Positions 12,043-24,096 of a stretch of 64,000 nucleotides of DNA are shown here, piece after piece. A program made the translations under genes and the position numbers. Source of the stretch: Straminergon stramineum. Taxonomy: Eukaryota > Streptophyta > Bryopsida > Hypnales > Calliergonaceae. Under the pieces are notes generated by a model that saw only the letters and a list, made by a program, of their open reading frames with translations, searched no databases and was not told where the DNA came from. The stretch covers positions 27,657,001-27,721,000 of the forward strand of contig OY987265.1 of assembly GCA_963920665.1 (NCBI GenBank), read 5' to 3'. Positions within the stretch are counted from its first letter, which is position 1; each line of letters begins with the position of its first letter.

Positions 12043-13037
12043 TTATTGACTAAGCAATGAATATTGGTGCATAAGAAAGAGCATGATTTGCTAGATACTG
12101 AAGTCTAACCTATATTTTATCTAGGAAATTTATAAAGAGTTTAAGAAAACTCTAAATTTTTTGAAGTGAAAAATGAATGGGGAAATTGAAAAAAAATACC
12201 CTACAAATTTTGCAAAGAAACGAAATGATTTTATCAATAGAGTTGATCGTAAAGGAAATTGTAGTTTGAAATAGGGGTGTCAAAGGAAGGTACACCAATA
12301 GAAATTACATTTTAGACTAACATAGTAAAAATATTTTATGAGTTTTTAAACTAAGTTGTCCTAAATCACTTAAAACAATGGCTTAAGGATTTTTGCATTT
12401 AGGGGGGGCATTGCACCTCACATGTCTACATAAAAATAAACTTATTTCAACAAATAGGAATGGGGGGGGATCAATTATGATTAGCAATATATTGTATTGT
12501 ACAAGTTCAAGAGCGTGAAGGCATTAACGTTTACCCTTTATGATTTTTTAGAGTGAGTTTTCCTAATACAATTAAAACAATGATTTAAGGATTTCTACAA
12601 GTGATAAAACATAGTTTATACTTGCCTTTGACAGAATGAATGGTTTGTCTTACTGCCATTAGCAAAAAAATTCAAATTTTTTTCCATACAAAGACAAATG
12701 TGAGAAATGATGGAAGCAGTTGAAATTTTATTTTTTGAATAAAGCAAAAAAAAATTTGAATTTTTGAAGTGTGCAACCCAATTAACCGAACAAAGTCTCT
12801 AGACCACCCCATATCAACAAAAAGTGTTTCTATAATGATCATCTTACCACCTAAAGCAGGCACAATATTTTTTAACATAACTACAAGATTTCCAAACATG
12901 GCCATGACATGAAGAAATAAAGAAATAACTTGTTATGACAAGTTTACACTAGAAAGGTGTAAGTGTCCTATAATAGTCACTAGTAACTCCATGACCATCT
13001 CTCAAGGCATTGATTATGGTCACAAACCAATCTATTG
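12043..13037. other. Spacer between two MITE copies
   Basis: AT-rich sequence containing two short related segments, 12351-12400 and 12550-12605, that share AAAACAATG(G/A)(C/T)TTAAGGATTT. A minus-strand open frame at 12672-12905 is Phe/Leu-rich with no recognisable motif. No gene is called. Confidence 0.4.
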
Positions 13038-13462
13038 TAAGGTAGCCTAGTCCATTTCTGCAAGCTTCCTACTTCCGCCATCCTATTTTTGGCCCCATCT
13101 CCACCATAGAACTCATCCAAATTCATTTGTTGTTGTTTTTATTTCAATGCATTAATTCATTCCAACTTGGATAACATGTTAGTCCTTGATTAGTGGATAC
13201 TCAAGTGCTAATAGGTACATGGAATGGTGGTTATATGTTTAGGATAGGACGTAAATGACTCTAGTCTATTGGCAGTTTTGTAATTTCAAGGCGGACCACT
13301 TTGGAAATTCATTGAAATTACAATTTTAATCTAAAAATTATAATTCCACTTGGATTTGATTTGCAAAACACGTGCACTCCTCTAAAAATCTGTGCTCCTC
13401 TTGGAGTTGGCCACAAGATATTCAAATTGTGAATCAGGGTGGTAATAGGCTTATCTACCTTA
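13038..13462. mobile_element. MITE family B, copy 2
   Basis: Ends are TAAGGTAGCC (left) and ATCTACCTTA (right). The interior is collinear with the copy at 11618-12042, including GGCCCCATCTCCACCAT, GGATAGGACGT, GACTCTAGTCTA and GATTTG. The length is essentially the same, with scattered substitutions by eye, so both are old. The two lie in the same orientation about 1 kb apart. Confidence 0.88.
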
Positions 13463-14431
13463 GTCCTAATTCCATTCATTAGAAAAAATTTGTCATGACA
13501 TGATATAAGCCTCTGACGGGTAGTTCTCTAGGAGCCTATTTTGGAAGATTGGTTTGTCATATACAAGTTTACCTTAATGCTTTTCAAAGTTGAATTTATA
13601 TGTAATATATAGGGGGAAGCCCTTCAATGAAGAACTACAAAATTTTCATCTAAAGAAGATGCTAAATCCACATATCACAATAAAATATCAAGATTTTAGT
13701 GCACTTGGCAATTCCTACCTCTCTTTGTTCTTGATATTAAATGTTTCTATTGACCCAGAAAGGATGCCGCGGACGTTTAGTGTCCGATGAATGACAAGGC
13801 ATTCTCCTATGTAGGACAAAGATTCGACTATTCATCCTTAAAATTAGTGGTGGGAAGTGGGGATCTTCTACACTACTTTGACTTCAAATGAGTTCTTTTG
13901 ATTTTTTAAATATCAATTATTCCCACAGTTTCAGAAATGATGATTTCCACATGGACCCCCGCATCCTTCTAGGGTTAAAATAACCTTCTTAGATTTAGAT
14001 TCTAACCAATGAAATGGAGGTCATTAATAAGTCTAGTTTCTACTCAAATTTGATTTTTGGAAAACTACTATTAAAAATTGAATATCCTATTATTATCTAA
14101 ATTTTGGTTTGTAACAATGGTCTACTAACTATCTATTATAGAATGGAGTGTAAATTTGGTATGTAATATTTTATTCTACACTATATACACTTTTGGTGAA
14201 ATTTTTAGATTTTTTTTAATTTAATTTGTATTTCATATGAATTTTCTTCACTTTTTTTGTCAAAAAATCACAAGAATTTCAATTTATTTTTTAAAATGTG
14301 AAATTTCCCTAAACTATGGAGTAAGCATGCTTTTGTTTTTGAAAAGGAAGCAAAGAGAATTCCATGCAAATTTAGCCTCAAAATGGACCCTTCAAGGAAA
14401 AGGATTGTGAAACTTCAGATGATAATAGAGT
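13463..14431. other. AT-rich spacer
   Basis: No gene, repeat or RNA signal was recognised. A 66-codon plus-strand open frame at 13590-13790 has no motif and no splice context. Confidence 0.4.
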
Positions 14432-16046
14432 AGGGAGGCAACCCATTCTTGATCACTACCCCATTTTGGCAATGTAAGGTGGAGTAATTTCAACAAGGGT
14501 GATTAACAACTTGGGGGGACACTTAGTACATTTTAGAAACAACGTGCAGCATAAGTGATATAGATAGTGGTTAATTCATTTCAAATAAAACTTATAAATA
14601 AATTAGGGGCCAATGACAAATCTAATATAAATAATGTAGATTGCATAGAAATTTGGGCCTTAGTATTTAATACATGTAATTTAGGGGCTAGAAATTGGCA
14701 TCTTATGTATTGTATTTACTACAATTTGTATGAACATTTGGTTGTACAAGTGGGCCAGAGGTACAATGGATGAATTGTTTGGCGAATGATTGCAAATTTT
14801 TGTACTTGGATCATTCAAATTCTGTTTAGTTTCATGTGTGTTTTTTCTTTGGGTTCCTAAACTATGAGCAATGCCATGTTTTGAATTTTGATTTACATTT
14901 GTTATCATAAGTGCATGTACCTAGTGATATATGTCTTCTATTCTTTGTTTATCAACTCCTGTGGTTTTAAACACATGTGAATCACAATTTCCAACAACTT
15001 CCATTCAAATTCAATTTGAATTTCATGTATTTGATTTTTGATTGTTAGAATTCTAGAAATCATGTTTTGTTCTTTGCCTTGGTCATTTCATGTACATTAT
15101 ATTAGGAGGTCTATACACCTTAGACTTCATTTGAGATAAGAGTGTAACTGGAATTTGGCCACCCTACAAGTTCTTTAAACAATTTCCATAAATTTCCTTT
15201 TGAGACAAATGGGATTGACATCTAATCCATGTAATTTGATAGGTTTCTATACTATGTAAAATAAATTATGAATTGTTGAAATTCAAATGGCATAGTGTTG
15301 TCCACTTGTATGTTTTTCCTTTTTTATGGACATAAGCATGTTGAATAACACCACTTCAAGTTGTATATTTGAACTATTTTTTAAGGTATTCTCCACTTTC
15401 TTCCAATACACATGACTATGGGGTAGCTTGATGAAAATGCATGACAATAGATTTAATTCTTTTCATTTTAGGGGGGGGAATTTTTTCTCTAACACTTTTG
15501 CTTTCATCTTAATTTTCAATTCAAATTTTTTCCTTATAAAGAATATAGCCTATAAAAAATATCATTGACCTTCTCTGTATAAGTAATGATAGAGTGCCAT
15601 AATACATGCCATTTTTCCAAATTATGTAATTATAGGGACCTTTTTTATTTTGCCTCGGAGGTAAATAGCCCTATAAAAGACCCCTTCATTGCATGTGGTG
15701 CACAAAATATACATAGAATTCCCCTAGATTAACAATGATTAATGTTGGCATAGTTGTCATGGATCATGATTGGCTACAAGACTCTCAATATTGCAACCAA
15801 CCCTTGTTGGATTTTGCAACTAGCCCTAGGTAAAAAAGTAGGAAGGTATATATAACCAATGTGGGTGGAACAAAATCTTCACCTAAAAAATTCATAGTAA
15901 TTATGTTTTGAGAAATCAAAATCTGAAAAATTATGAAAATCTTATGAACTCTATTTTTGCACATGGGAAAAATTTCCCCAATGTTGAAACCTCCCTTGTA
16001 GATATGTGTATCTACTTAAGTAGTCAAAAATGGGTTGCCTCCCCTA
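14432..16046. mobile_element. MITE family C, copy 1, interrupted by an insertion
   Basis: Ends are TAGGGAGGCAACCC (left) and GGGTTGCCTCCCCTA (right). With 14510-15726 plus one 9-bp duplicate removed, it aligns throughout with the uninterrupted copy at 36210-36614. Shared blocks include GATCACTAC, GGTGGAGTAATTT, GGCTACAAGACTCTCAATA, CCCTTGTTGGATTTTGCAAC, TAATTATGTTTTG and TGAAACCTCCCTTGTAGATA. Non-coding and non-autonomous. Confidence 0.9.
14510..15726. mobile_element. Mutator-like non-autonomous element nested in MITE C
   Basis: The 9-bp sequence GATTAACAA occurs at 14501-14509 and again at 15727-15735, immediately flanking the insert. The empty site in the 36210-36614 copy has it only once. 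A 9-bp duplication is characteristic of Mutator-like transposons. The 1217-bp insert begins CTTGGGGGGACACTTAGTAC and the reverse complement of its end begins TAGGGGAATTCTATGTATAT, a weak terminal inverted repeat. It has no long ORF. Confidence 0.82.
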
Positions 16047-17686
16047 TTTAATTTTAGTAGTTTTCTCAAACTTCAAACTTCTCTCTCCCTCCCTACTCCC
16101 ATTGTCTACCTATACAAGAATGAAATTTTGATATTTATTTTTAACATAAATATCAAAATCTTTATGTTATTATCAAAAATATCAAATTAATATTTATAAA
16201 CATAAATATCAAAATAGTGAAATGAATGTGAATTTTTGAAGAAGAAGTGAAAAAAACTCAAACCCAACACAAAATTAGCTTTAAAATCTAAAATTACTCC
16301 ATGTGTATTATGTAGTGTAGAACATTATAGTGCAAATCAATTTACTTTGTCATTCTAAAACTAGGAAACAATCATTTTATGGTAACATGCCCAAAGTTCA
16401 AATTCCAATAAATATTCGCACTATAAGAATTTTCCAAACTCTCAAATTGAAGTAGAATCTATACTTGATAAGCTTTATTTAATTAGTTGGCCTCAAATTC
16501 AAAAAGATCATTATTATGGCTTCAATGTAGAGATGACACCAACAAGGAGCCAAAATTGTCAAAATACGCTATGCAATTATCCTTGTGTTTGTCATTTTTT
16601 GATGTTCAATAGTCAGAAAATATCACAAGAAGAAAATATCCAACATCTCTCATTGCAATAGCTAGCTTCCAGCAAGTGAACTCCCCAAAATTTGAGTGAA
16701 AGAGCTTCTTCTTTTTCCATACCTTACTTGCAGCTTCCCTGAAATCATCCAAAAGACAAAAAAAACGTCCTCTGAGGAGTTACAGGTGTAAACTTAACTT
16801 AATACATGTGATCGGTGTGACTGGGAGTCTGGGATTCGAATATAATTGTTGACTGTCTCATATCATGGCTGCTTGCCTCGAAAAGGATCGGAACTCATGC
16901 GGAGAATCTGGCATTGATGGAGGAGTAGAGGACTGAACTCTCTGAAGTGAATGAATCCGTTGGAGGTCGGGTGCTTGTAACAAATTCAACCGGGGAAGGA
17001 CCCAAACACCATGACCATGGTAGTCATCAAAATATTTCAATTATTGGACCAATAGGTGCATTCAATTTTTTGTTTCCACAATTAATCCCAAAACAATGTT
17101 GAGGACTGAAATTGTTCAATGAATGACTTTGGATATCTTTGTAGTGAACAAAGAAGTAATTCTTTATCTATTGTTTTTAAGGTGGGAGGTGGGGGCATGC
17201 AACATCTTATAAAGCAAGAGCTCGCTCTCATTGAAGGCCTCTTTTTTTTAGAAGTACAAAGATTCAATTACAATAGTAACCAAGAGCACCCCCACGTCAT
17301 TCTAGGATTAACAAGTGAAGCCATCTATTGGAGTGACCTTTTACATCCATAGCATACTTGCAAGGTTGATCTTGAAAGACGAGACTTATTACCAAGGTAC
17401 TTTGGCATATAATTGGGTTTATGAAAAAAATTAAATTGTTCAATGATAATGCTCAACTATTTGCTCTATTCTTTAAAAGTTAGAGGTTAACCTTAAAAGG
17501 ATGCAAACCCCCATAACCAAGGCAATCACCAAAATACATTGTTTAGTAGACCACTAAGTGCATTGTTTATTTCTACTCAATGAACAATGAAGTCATGCAT
17601 TGGAACTTCTAGGTCCATAGTATTCCTACAAGGTTGAAGCTCACTCCTTTGATTTGTCCCATTAGTGCAAGTTTTGAAATGAATGA

Positions 17687-17728
<42 letters not shown>

Positions 17729-18902
17729 TATAATATTTTGCAAAGGAGGAATCATTGTTATCCATTGTATGTGTATTAAAATAATACCATCTAGAAATAT
17801 GATTTACTTGTAAATTGTCCCATCAAAACTCTTGTTTACCTTTAGAAAGATGCTAGTCATGCTACTCTATCACTAAAAAACCTAGATTCTTGGATGAATA
17901 GGTGCATTTTTCATCTTTACAAAAAGCCATTCATAGGATACATTTCATCTTTGACATCATCATAGGGTTAAAGTATACAACCTCCATACATAAGAGTCTA
18001 TCTGTCTAGGATCAATTTTAAGCACATCTATTTTGGGCCCTTTGAAAATTCATAGTTTATTCATACAGAGTCCAAATAGTTCATTTTAAGAGAATCTATA
18101 ATTTCCTTGCAACTATACCAAAATGTTTAATTAGAATTAGAATGGTGAATAATAGGTTACTACAAAATTAAATATGACTGATCTAACAAAGTCCCCCTTT
18201 CAAACTACAAATGCTACAAAAACACCACTGAAATTCGTGATGATTAGTATCTCTTTGTGATATATAGCTTAGACCATGCTAAATTATCATTTTGGTTTAT
18301 CAATTAGAGCTTTAATAATCTAGTATTGAGTCATTGTAAGAATCACTTGTACTATTTTTTGTCACACCTTATATGGAGTAGTTGCAAAAAACACATGCCA
18401 TTTTTGTCTCAAGACGACCTAGTACTATGAGTATTGTGACTTTTAGAATTAAACTTCTAAAAATAAAATAAAATATGGATAATTTATAAAGCATTCAAAA
18501 TAATATGTGTGAGAAAAGTCAAGATGAGAAAATCTATCTCTAAGAGTTATGCACAAAAGCAGAGTGATGGAAAATGTATGAAAATAGATACTTTGGAATT
18601 TGATGTTTTTTAAACAAAAAAGAATAATTAAAAAATAAAAAAACAAGTCAACAACATTCTTTCTAACTTGAAGGTGCTTCTTATCAACTATTTGCATCTT
18701 TAGAAAAAAATTGTATTCTATGGAAGTGGGTGAAGGTAGTGCACTTTGAACACAATCATGTGGAAGGTGGACACTTTATTGTTTTTAGAAAATCTCTTCG
18801 TAGGCTTGTGTAACTTTAGTAGAAGTCTTCGTATCCCAATGTTGAGCTTCAAATTTGCATTTATGAGTTCAAAACAATATTAAAAAAAATCCCACAATGG
18901 CC
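16047..18902. other. AT-rich spacer with a small less AT-rich island and a microsatellite
   Basis: Between about 16780 and 17040 base composition shifts. Open frames exist on both strands: plus 16865 onwards, a 23-codon peptide starting MAACLEKDRNSCGE; minus 17040-16858, 60 codons. This may be a captured gene fragment, but no homology is recognisable. Related words such as AATAGGTGCATT recur near 17050, 17560 and 17900, hinting at an old local repeat. A (TA)n run lies at 17691-17725. No gene is called. Confidence 0.4.
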
Positions 18903-19236
18903 AATTAGAAGAGATTTGGAGGCAAAAGAAGACCCTAAAGTCCCTAGGGTTCCCAGACTATGGGAACTGGCCTCAATAGCGATCTAACATGGTTGAAATT
19001 GTGCCACGTCAAAAAAAATTAATTATTTAATTTATTCTTAATTAATTTTTTAAAAAAATGATTTTAAAAAACTCCGTTTTCAATTTTTCAATACTTTTTG
19101 AAATTTTTGAAAAAAAATATTTAGTTTTTTTTAATTTTCTTATAATTTTTCAGTAATAGTAGTTGGTTCTCAGTTCCCAAATTGCAAGGGGAACAACCTT
19201 GAAATGGCCCTCCCTTGCCCTCAAATCTCTCCTAAT
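18903..19236. mobile_element. MITE family A, copy 2
   Basis: The left end is ATTAGAAGAGATTTGGAGG and the reverse complement of the right end is ATTAGGAGAGATTTGAGGG, a clear imperfect terminal inverted repeat. It is about 334 bp, matching the copy at 2911-3251 in length and block order: GTTCCCAGACTATGGGAA, GTGCCACGTC, a poly-A/T core and GGGAACAACC. No coding capacity. Confidence 0.8.
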
Positions 19237-21000
19237 GAAAATAGACACATAATTGGAGGCAATTTATAAATAGTAGAATGATTTTGAAAAATTGGAAAAA
19301 TTATTCAATGTCTCTAACTATTGTATGTACCTTTTTTTCAAATTTCATAGAAAATGGACATATGATGCAAAATTTATGAGCAAAAGAACACAAGTCCAAG
19401 GCCATGGGGACAAAAAAACAGACAAGTATAGCAAATTTTGTTAAAATGGTAGTCATTCCACAACTTTGGCACTCTTACAGTTTAGACTAGGCGGTCTGAA
19501 GTCTATACCTATCCTAGATGGTTTAGACTGTACAATTTGAAAATGGCCAATGGAGTATCATCATTTAAATGAAATTCGCTAGAAGTGTTTTATACAATGA
19601 CTTGTGATGATTTGTTTTTGGCTTTAACTTTTGCAATTTGGCTCCAAATGACTCAAGATTCTTTGGCAAGGTATTCAAATGACTATTAATCTATTATACA
19701 CCTTGGTTGTTTTTTATTTTTATTTTCAAAAATGTTTCATTGTCCAAAAATAGCCCCCAATTTTTATTACACTTCCGAGTTTGGGATTTTTTTGAAAAAT
19801 GTAGTACTTCAAAAAATGAACTTCTAGAGGATGGTCTTCTAGTAGATTTGTAGCCATTGCTCCAAGGAATTTATAAATATCTAATTTTGGGCTCTATCAA
19901 AGTCTACAAAATGAGCTTCATTTTGCTTGCATTCTGAAATACATAAAATATAATTTTGGTGTTTTTTTTCTAAGAATGACCATCTCCGTAGAGTTTTTAC
20001 AAATAGGCAATTTTTCATACAATTTTTAGGCTTTTTTCCCATTTAAAAAAATGAAGATGTCAAAGTATCTATTTTCTTGAAATTTAGTAGTTTTTTTAGT
20101 TCTCCTACTTAGAGAATTTTCTTATGCTTTTCCTTTAGTACTTATCTTTATCTTAAGGGTGTACATATTGGCCATATTTTTTATATATTAAAAAAATGAA
20201 TTTTAAAGTACTACAAAAAAAACATGAGTATTGCGAAAGACAACAAAATCAACAATTATTTCTTTTTATCACACCTTGTTCATGTTGAAGAATCATCACA
20301 AGTATCAATGGTCAAATATGTGAATATGTCTATCTTGAAAAAAATTATAACCATATGTCTAAATGTAAGTTCATTTCATAACTCACATGAATATGACAAA
20401 TTTGTATATTATACTCTATTAATGTGTCTTATCAATGAATGTGCATGTGTAGAAATTATTGCCACTTGGAAAATTAGGTTCACTACAAAATTTCATTTTT
20501 ATATAAATTGGCACAATATAATATATTATTTCAAATTATACTAATTCAAATTAGTGTGACTTTGCTCTATTAGTGCTACACAACCTATTAGAAAAAATCC
20601 ATTTAACTACACTAATAATTATATTTAGTATTTATGGAACCTATAGTATTATTTGCCCTATCATGTAACTCACTCTCATTCACATTTAGTTGACCATTAG
20701 AATTCCTATTGGATACTAATTAATTTTGTGTAGGGTGAATCATCTTGCCATCTTGGTTTTAATTTAGTTTTTTGGGTGGAAATAAAGTTGACATTTAATG
20801 TTGATAACATTACCGACATTATTGCCATTTAATGTTAGAGTTTCTAATTAGTGTTGCTAAAATACTAAATTTCATCATTATTATACAACTAAGGTGGGGA
20901 CACTCAAAATCACACATTGCCTAAAATTGCCATGATTGCTCTATGTACATCTCCAAAATAATATGTATTGTACTTATGTTGAAGAAACAATTTTAGAACA
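19237..21000. other. AT-rich spacer
   Basis: No gene is called. A 106-codon plus-strand open frame at 20224-20544 is AT-driven (Ile/Asn/Tyr/Phe-rich) without a motif. The stretch around 20070-20190 (GTTCTCCTACTTAGAGAATTTTC, then GGTGTACATATTGG) resembles 44500-44620, so it belongs to an old dispersed repeat. Confidence 0.4.
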
Positions 21001-24000
21001 ATCATCTACCAAGAAAAACTTTGTCCCTTTATAACTTTTGCATATGGTAATCTAATGTCATATTCTTTAGTGCGTTGGAACCTCCTTTCCTTTGCCAACA
21101 AGAAAATATGAGATATGAACACTCTAATACTGTAGTAGTAACTAGGCATAGTAACCAGTAAAAAGTGTCCGTTTCGGGGGTACCCACCTTAGGCCAGTGG
21201 GCAGCTTGCTTCCTAGTCCACGCAATGAGACAAAACAGGTTCAACCGATTGTCTTGCAGGGGTGGGCAAGCAGGAAAGGAGGAGTGGAAGTTTCACCGAT
21301 ATCGGCGGAGAACCCAATTGGTGAAAACTAAACAATCTTGAAGGAATCCAATACGTGTAGATTTCTTATTGTATCCGTCCCCACCTGGTCCACATGAAAC
21401 TGCAATTGCTATATTCACCTGTAGCACTCCCTGTGAAGTTTCCCCGATGACCGATACATATAAGGAGGCCCTAACTGTTCAGGTACAGTACTACAACTGA
21501 AGTAGACTTGTTCCACCCGGTCAGTTAGTCAGTCACGCCACAGCACACGCTTGGGTGGGTCGAATCCTTGCTGAAATTCGGGACCATCTTTATTTCTATA
21601 AATGGTTTCTTTTCTTCTCTTCAAATTCTCGTCATCGCTTCCTTCGTCCCCATCCCTGTCTGCGTGCAATCGGTTTCCATTGATAGGATCTGATTTCATG
21701 GTCGAACAGTGTTCCTCAAATCCCTGGCACAGTGGGGACGTACTGTGCGAGAAACTAGTGCTCGCATGGATAACTCGTCATATTGTGAAATGATGGGTTA
21801 TAGATTGGGTTGCCCGCCCAGGTCAGGCATCCCGAAATTTCAAGATTGGCACTACGCACACAAATTATGGACACGTGCATCAGTTGTTTTGTACTGCAGC
21901 ATTTTTAAATGAAGAGAAATGATTTTACTTTCATAGATCGCGGTTATGTGCGAAGAAGTAATTATCTTCTTTGATTGCCTTGATGTCCTTCGAATTCTGG
22001 AAACTGTTTTGTTTTTGTTCGAATTTTAGTACAGTGGAATGCGACATAGGATGATTAGCTAATGCGCCGATCTCGCACTAAATGGAATGAACTTGTACGT
22101 GTAGCTTTTTCATATACCAGATCCCTGAAATCTCAGATCTAGATGCTGGTCCTAGCTAGTTCCTGACCTAGTTTTCATACAAGGAGCTCTTAGAAAATTC
22201 CCTGTGTTGCACAAGGGAAAACCAATTTTATACCCTGTACCACATTACCACCTTCCCTGTGGTGAAAGGGAATTTGTGATTCCCTTTGTGTTTTGTGATT
22301 GATTTCCTCTGTGACTCACTAATTCCCTGTGAGGCTCCACGGGAATGTAGCAACACTCCCTGTGTTGCACATTCAACTCCCTGTTACGTACGATTTTTGT
22401 TGTTTCTTGGAGGGAAAGTTCATCAAATTTTCCTTAGAGGAATTTTCCAAGAGCTCCTAGTGTCAGTGACTGTATTATGGCCCTGTTGATCATGCACAAT
22501 TTTGGCTAATTTCATTTACCCAATCGTCGATCTGACGATATTTGGTGGTTCACGAGGTTCGCGGCTTCAGAGGCCCCTTCAACTCCACTAGTGAGCCAGA
22601 TTGAGCGCGCTGGCTAGGCGTACTATCCGAGGCGGCACGGGACCTCTGCACTGATGAATAATTCGAGAATTCGATCTGCCGGGGTTGCAGGGGCCTCCTT
22701 TAGAGTGGGATCCATTGGAAACAGGCAATGGAATCTATTTCAAGCTAGAGTGGAGAAATCCACGTGAACTCCCCTGGCTAGCTACTGTAGCTACTTACTT
22801 AGCTACACTGATTTTTTATGAAATGAACTAGACCTAAGTCTTACATGTGCATACGGTAATAAACTTTTTACAGGGGAGGAATAATATTTTTACCCATGCT
22901 ATTTGTGAAGTTTCTTCAGCATGAATAGCACCGCCATGAATAGCGCACCACCATGAATAGCACTCGTAACACACTAGTAGAATAAATCAGTTAATACGTC
23001 AAAATCGTTTAAGTGACACGTTCTGAGAGGTGACAAAGTATTGGAATATAGCCAATTGACGTTCAGTGCCAGCGTGCACTTGTAACGCGGATTTAATTAA
23101 CGTCATGGTTAATTTTCACGACAAGATATAAAATATGACTGTCCTGCTAATTCACCTGTTAACTCACAGGTTAATAATTCTGATCACTACGGCAGGGTTT
23201 TTCACGACATCTATTGATTTTGAGGACACTCAGGCATTGTCGTCGTTCCGATTGCCTTTCTAATGAAGTTGCTCTCCCCACTTGTCATGGGGTGAATGAT
23301 TAATTAGGCAGTCACAATCTAGAGAGGAGGAAAAGTTTCAATTACAAATTAGAAGCCGTGCAGACCGGAATCGATCGACTCGCTTGCTTATTCATGCTTT
23401 GGACAGGCTTTCTATCAAAAAAGCCTGCAGTTTGGGACTTTGCTTTGCCTTTCTAGTACACTGAAGCTTGCTGGAGACAATCTTCAAGGTGATGCGATTT
23501 TGGGATGAATTAGGCACATTGTCACACAAGCTAGAAGGTTTGCTTGCTCGCTCCAAGCAAGAGTGAATTGTGCACTTTCGATCATGTCGGAATTTTGATT
23601 CCATTCAACTTCTAAATTAAAGATCGAGGATGTCATCCAGGTGATCGTATCGATCTCTGAGCTTATCGATCTCTGAGCTTATCATCTTCGCCAAAGTACT
23701 CGTTTAATCAGATATTGACAGCAACGTGTCCGAGGTAAGTAATCAATTAGACCTACTCATTGACCGTTGATCTAAGCAGTCCTTTGAAGCTTGTCACGTA
23801 AGTAGTACTCTCAGGACAAGAACTAGAGCGTTTCAGATTGCCAAGGATCGATCCATGTACCGCTGCTAATCAGAACTCTGTAGCTCTCTCTTGTGAAGCG
23901 ATCCCAAATTCCTGTCAGGCTTGTAATGGGCAGGGATGTTAAATCTCTCTTGATGACGTTCTCTTCGGAGTCAGCGAATTTCTGCGGAAGCGCAAAAACG

Positions 24001-24096
24001 AAGCCTCACCAATCCTCGTCTTCTTCGAAATCCAAGTTGCAGTCGAGGAGAAGCACACTTGAAAATCATGCCCGTGGAAGATTTCTCGAACGACAG
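21001..24096. other. Less AT-rich flank upstream of the receptor kinase
   Basis: Composition is clearly less AT-rich than the preceding 20 kb. No coding frame with a recognisable motif is seen. Short open frames at 21602-21912 and on the minus strand at 21029-21244 are unsupported. Between 22916 and 22970 the word CATGAATAGC is repeated three times at about 17-20 bp spacing. The promoter and 5' leader of the receptor kinase probably lie near the right end; no definite TATA box was chosen. Confidence 0.4.
22182..22458. mobile_element. MITE with ~20-bp terminal inverted repeats
   Basis: The left end is AGGAGCTCTTAGAAAATTCC and the right end GGAATTTTCCAAGAGCTCCT, complementary at nearly every base. 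The interior is rich in the word TCCCTGTG (at least five copies, both ends) with TTCCCTGTGTTGCACA twice. It is 277 bp with no coding capacity. Superfamily undetermined; no convincing target duplication. Confidence 0.78.

Noticed and set aside
20224..20544. 106-codon plus-strand open frame
   Set aside because: Low-GC chance frame; no domain and no similar copy in the window.
23926..24096. Upstream in-frame ATG for the receptor kinase
   Set aside because: It would place 57 Ser/Lys-rich residues before a good signal peptide; kept only as an alternative.
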